From: Myxococcales bacterium
Lineage (GTDB): Bacteria; Myxococcota_A; Polyangia; Palsa-1104
Assembly: GCA_023248835.1 (NCBI GenBank)
Contig: JAHFDU010000036.1
Coordinates: 1 to 14,518, forward strand
Direction: 5' to 3'
DNA length: 14,518 bases
Under the pieces are notes generated by a model. The model did not search any database and was not told where the DNA came from. It saw only the letters and a list, made by a program, of their open reading frames with translations. Of this stretch, positions 12,583-14,518 are shown piece by piece. Both the position numbers and the translations under genes were made by a program. Position 1 is the first letter of the stretch. The number at the start of each line of letters is the position of its first letter.

Positions 12583-14518
12583 TCATGGTTGCTTCTCGAA
12601 CTTTTTTGGCCAGGTGAAAGAAAAAACCGAACCCTGGCCGATGTTCGACTTCAGGGTGACTTTGCCGCCGAACACTTCGACGGTTTTTTTCACCATCGCC
12701 AGGCCCATGCCGCTGCCCTCGACTTCGTCTCGCGACTTCAAAGTCTGAAACATTTGAAACGCCTTTTCGCGAAACCGTTCCGGAATGCCAGGGCCATCGT
12801 CGGCGACAGTAAATTCATAAAACTCGCCGACTTCGCTAGCCGAGATTCGAATTCTGCCCGTGTCCCGATGGTGATGATGCTTGATCGCATTGCCAATGAG
12901 ATTCATCAGCACCCGCTTCAGTGGGGCTACTGCAGTAAGCAACCGCGGCAATGGCTTGATCACTTCGATCGCAAAACCCGGGGGAACATCCGCCATCTCG
13001 ACGATGTCCGGCACCAGACGCGCAATATCGACCAACTCGGCTTCGGTACCTACTCGGCCGACCCTGGCATACTCTAGCAGATCGCTGAGCAATCGTTCCA
13101 TCCGGCGCACGCGGCCCCGGAGCAGGGTCAACCGCTCTTTGGCTTCGCTCTTGAGTTGCTCGCCGATGTCCTCTTCGATCCACTGCGCCAGCTGGTCGAT
13201 CGCGCGCAGCGGCGCTTTCAGATCGTGAGACGCGGCGTAGGCGAACTGCTCGAGTTCGTCATTCGAACGCTCAAGCTCCTCCGCTTTTCGCGCCAGCTCT
13301 AAATCGGCCTGTTTGCGATCGGTAATATCCTGAACCACTCCCAACATCCTTATCGGTTTACCAGTCTCATCGCGAATGACGCGTCCGTCGGCGACGATCC
13401 AATGCACCGACTGATCGGGCCACTTGATCCGGCATTCCATGTGGAAGTTGCCGCTCAAGAACGCGACTTCGAAACAGCGTTGCGCGCCCGGTCGATCCTC
13501 GGGCAGCACGTGGGACGAGAAAATTTGTGCGCCCCATTGTGGTTGTAGCTCGGTGTAGCCGAAGATCTGGTCATGGCGGAGCGTTCGGACGGCAGTGTCG
13601 TTTACCAGATTAAGATCCCACGATCCCAATTGAGCCGAATCGAGTGCAAGACCAAGCCGTCGTTCGCTGTCTATTAACGTTTCTTCTCCCCGCTTCCGTT
13701 CGGTGATGTCTTGCACGGTTCCCTGAATCTGAAAGGCGTGACCCTCCGCGTCGAAAATCGGCTGCCCTTTGGCATGAACGACCCTGACCTCGCCCGAATC
13801 TCGCACGATACGGAACTCTTGTTCGAACGGCTGTCGATCGCGCAGCGCTGCCGCAGTCAGGGCTTGCAACGCCGCGCGATCTTCTGGGTGAGTGTGTTCT
13901 CTGACGCCCCCCTCGAGCGGAGCATGATGTTTGGGCGGACTAAATCCATAGATGCGGTACATCTCGGTGCTCCACCTGACTTGGTTTGATTCAAGGTCCC
14001 AAACATAGCTTCCCGTTTGAGCGATCTGCTGTGCGGTGGTCAGCTGCGCTTCGCTTGCTTTCAGGCTCTCTTCGGAGAGCTGCAGATCGCCGAGCACGAT
14101 CAGCATGGCTTTGTTTTGTTGCTGCAGCTCATCGCGCGACCGCTTTAGATCCTCAACCAGCGTTTTCATCGCGCTCCTCTGCTGCTCGAGATCCTGATTC
14201 GCACGCTGCACTTCGGCGCTGCGCGAAACGGCTTCGTCCTTGCTTGCCTGCAACAGAGCATTGCTGTGCTCAAGCGCGCTGGCAGCGAGTTGCGCACTCT
14301 GCCAATAAAAAAACATTCCGCCGGTCATGACCGCAATCAGTAGACCGATGGCGAGAGCGACAGCAGGAAGCCGTGATTGAGATTGCGCGATCGAAGCCGC
14401 CGTCGGACCCACCAGCAGCCGCCAGGTGGTACCGAACACTTTCAGATCGGCCTGGCGCTGCTCCCGCTGTGGCTGGTGCGATTGGGAGACCCGGCTCGAG
14501 TAAAGCAAACGATCGCCC
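12583..14518 (-). CDS. Membrane PAS-PAS sensor histidine kinase, 5' end outside the window
   Basis: The frame is open to the right edge, so the start and most of the extracellular sensor are missing. Residue numbers count from 14508. The visible start (LLYSSRVSQ, then LKVFGTTWRLLVGPTAA) looks like the end of a CHASE-type periplasmic domain. A TM helix (~47-69, VALAIGLLIAVMTGGMFFYW) and a long coiled coil (~75-155) follow. Then come PAS1 (~161-270, TGSYVWDLESNQVRW, ending GTVQDITERKR) and PAS2 (~284-398, LGSWDLN, ending GVVQDITDRKQ). HisKA has H428 in FAYAASHDLKAPLR; HATPase has N540 in LIGNAIKHH, DDGPGI (570-575) and GSGMGL (598-603). All kinase residues are present. The HDLKAPL form belongs to kinases that signal to separate receivers. 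It heads the block, so it is the likely source of phosphate for the hybrid kinase's first receiver or the CheY-like protein. Confidence 0.93.
   Translation of the reverse strand, partial: GDRLLYSSRVSQSHQPQREQRQADLKVFGTTWRLLVGPTAASIAQSQSRLPAVALAIGLLIAVMTGGMFFYWQSAQLAASALEHSNALLQASKDEAVSRSAEVQRANQDLEQQRSAMKTLVEDLKRSRDELQQQNKAMLIVLGDLQLSEESLKASEAQLTTAQQIAQTGSYVWDLESNQVRWSTEMYRIYGFSPPKHHAPLEGGVREHTHPEDRAALQALTAAALRDRQPFEQEFRIVRDSGEVRVVHAKGQPIFDAEGHAFQIQGTVQDITERKRGEETLIDSERRLGLALDSAQLGSWDLNLVNDTAVRTLRHDQIFGYTELQPQWGAQIFSSHVLPEDRPGAQRCFEVAFLSGNFHMECRIKWPDQSVHWIVADGRVIRDETGKPIRMLGVVQDITDRKQADLELARKAEELERSNDELEQFAYAASHDLKAPLRAIDQLAQWIEEDIGEQLKSEAKERLTLLRGRVRRMERLLSDLLEYARVGRVGTEAELVDIARLVPDIVEMADVPPGFAIEVIKPLPRLLTAVAPLKRVLMNLIGNAIKHHHHRDTGRIRISASEVGEFYEFTVADDGPGIPERFREKAFQMFQTLKSRDEVEGSGMGLAMVKKTVEVFGGKVTLKSNIGQGSVFSFTWPKKFEKQP

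Overview
The window reads as GC-rich bacterial chromosome. Nothing in it fixes the taxon. The mix of an SNF2/SWIM pair, long multidomain histidine kinases and a secreted beta-helix protein would suit a deltaproteobacterial lineage in the broad sense (Myxococcota-like), but this is inference. No rRNA, tRNA, IS transposase, integrase or CRISPR array was seen.

Left part (1-3595) is an accessory, partly decayed region. It opens with two copies of a 109-bp repeat that could fold into hairpins. Next come the first ~45 codons of a 4,5-DOPA-dioxygenase-like gene, frameshifted and cut off. A complete type IV AbiE toxin-antitoxin pair follows (AbiEi antitoxin, AbiEii nucleotidyltransferase toxin) with its promoter directly behind the broken gene. 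Convergent to it lies a small winged-helix protein whose predicted promoter is overlaid by a palindromic operator. The same 23 bp recur 678 bp upstream on the same strand, in front of a degraded YkgJ-family cysteine-cluster gene that overlaps a 61-codon gene for a predicted exported peptide. Two broken genes and a duplicated operator indicate past rearrangement.

Middle part (3596-7224) is a two-gene plus-strand unit: a full SNF2-family helicase/translocase and a SWIM zinc-finger protein with a very basic C-terminal tail. The two families commonly occur side by side and probably act together on nucleic acid.

Right part (7372-14518) is all on the minus strand and is a signalling block. In transcription order it holds a membrane histidine kinase (end of a CHASE-like sensor, one TM, two PAS domains, cut by the window edge), a sensorless hybrid kinase (REC-HisKA-HATPase-REC-HPt), a REC-GGDEF diguanylate cyclase with an intact I-site, a stand-alone CheY-like receiver, and a predicted exported right-handed beta-helix protein behind a perfect 24-bp tandem duplication. 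The hybrid kinase and cyclase overlap by 4 bp. The arrangement suggests a sensor, phosphorelay and c-di-GMP output, perhaps affecting cell-surface behaviour.

The most interesting item is the duplicated operator-promoter, which predicts that the winged-helix protein represses itself and a second unit. The SNF2/SWIM pair next to AbiE in a rearranged region gives a weaker hint of a defence-type island. No clear new system can be asserted from sequence alone.
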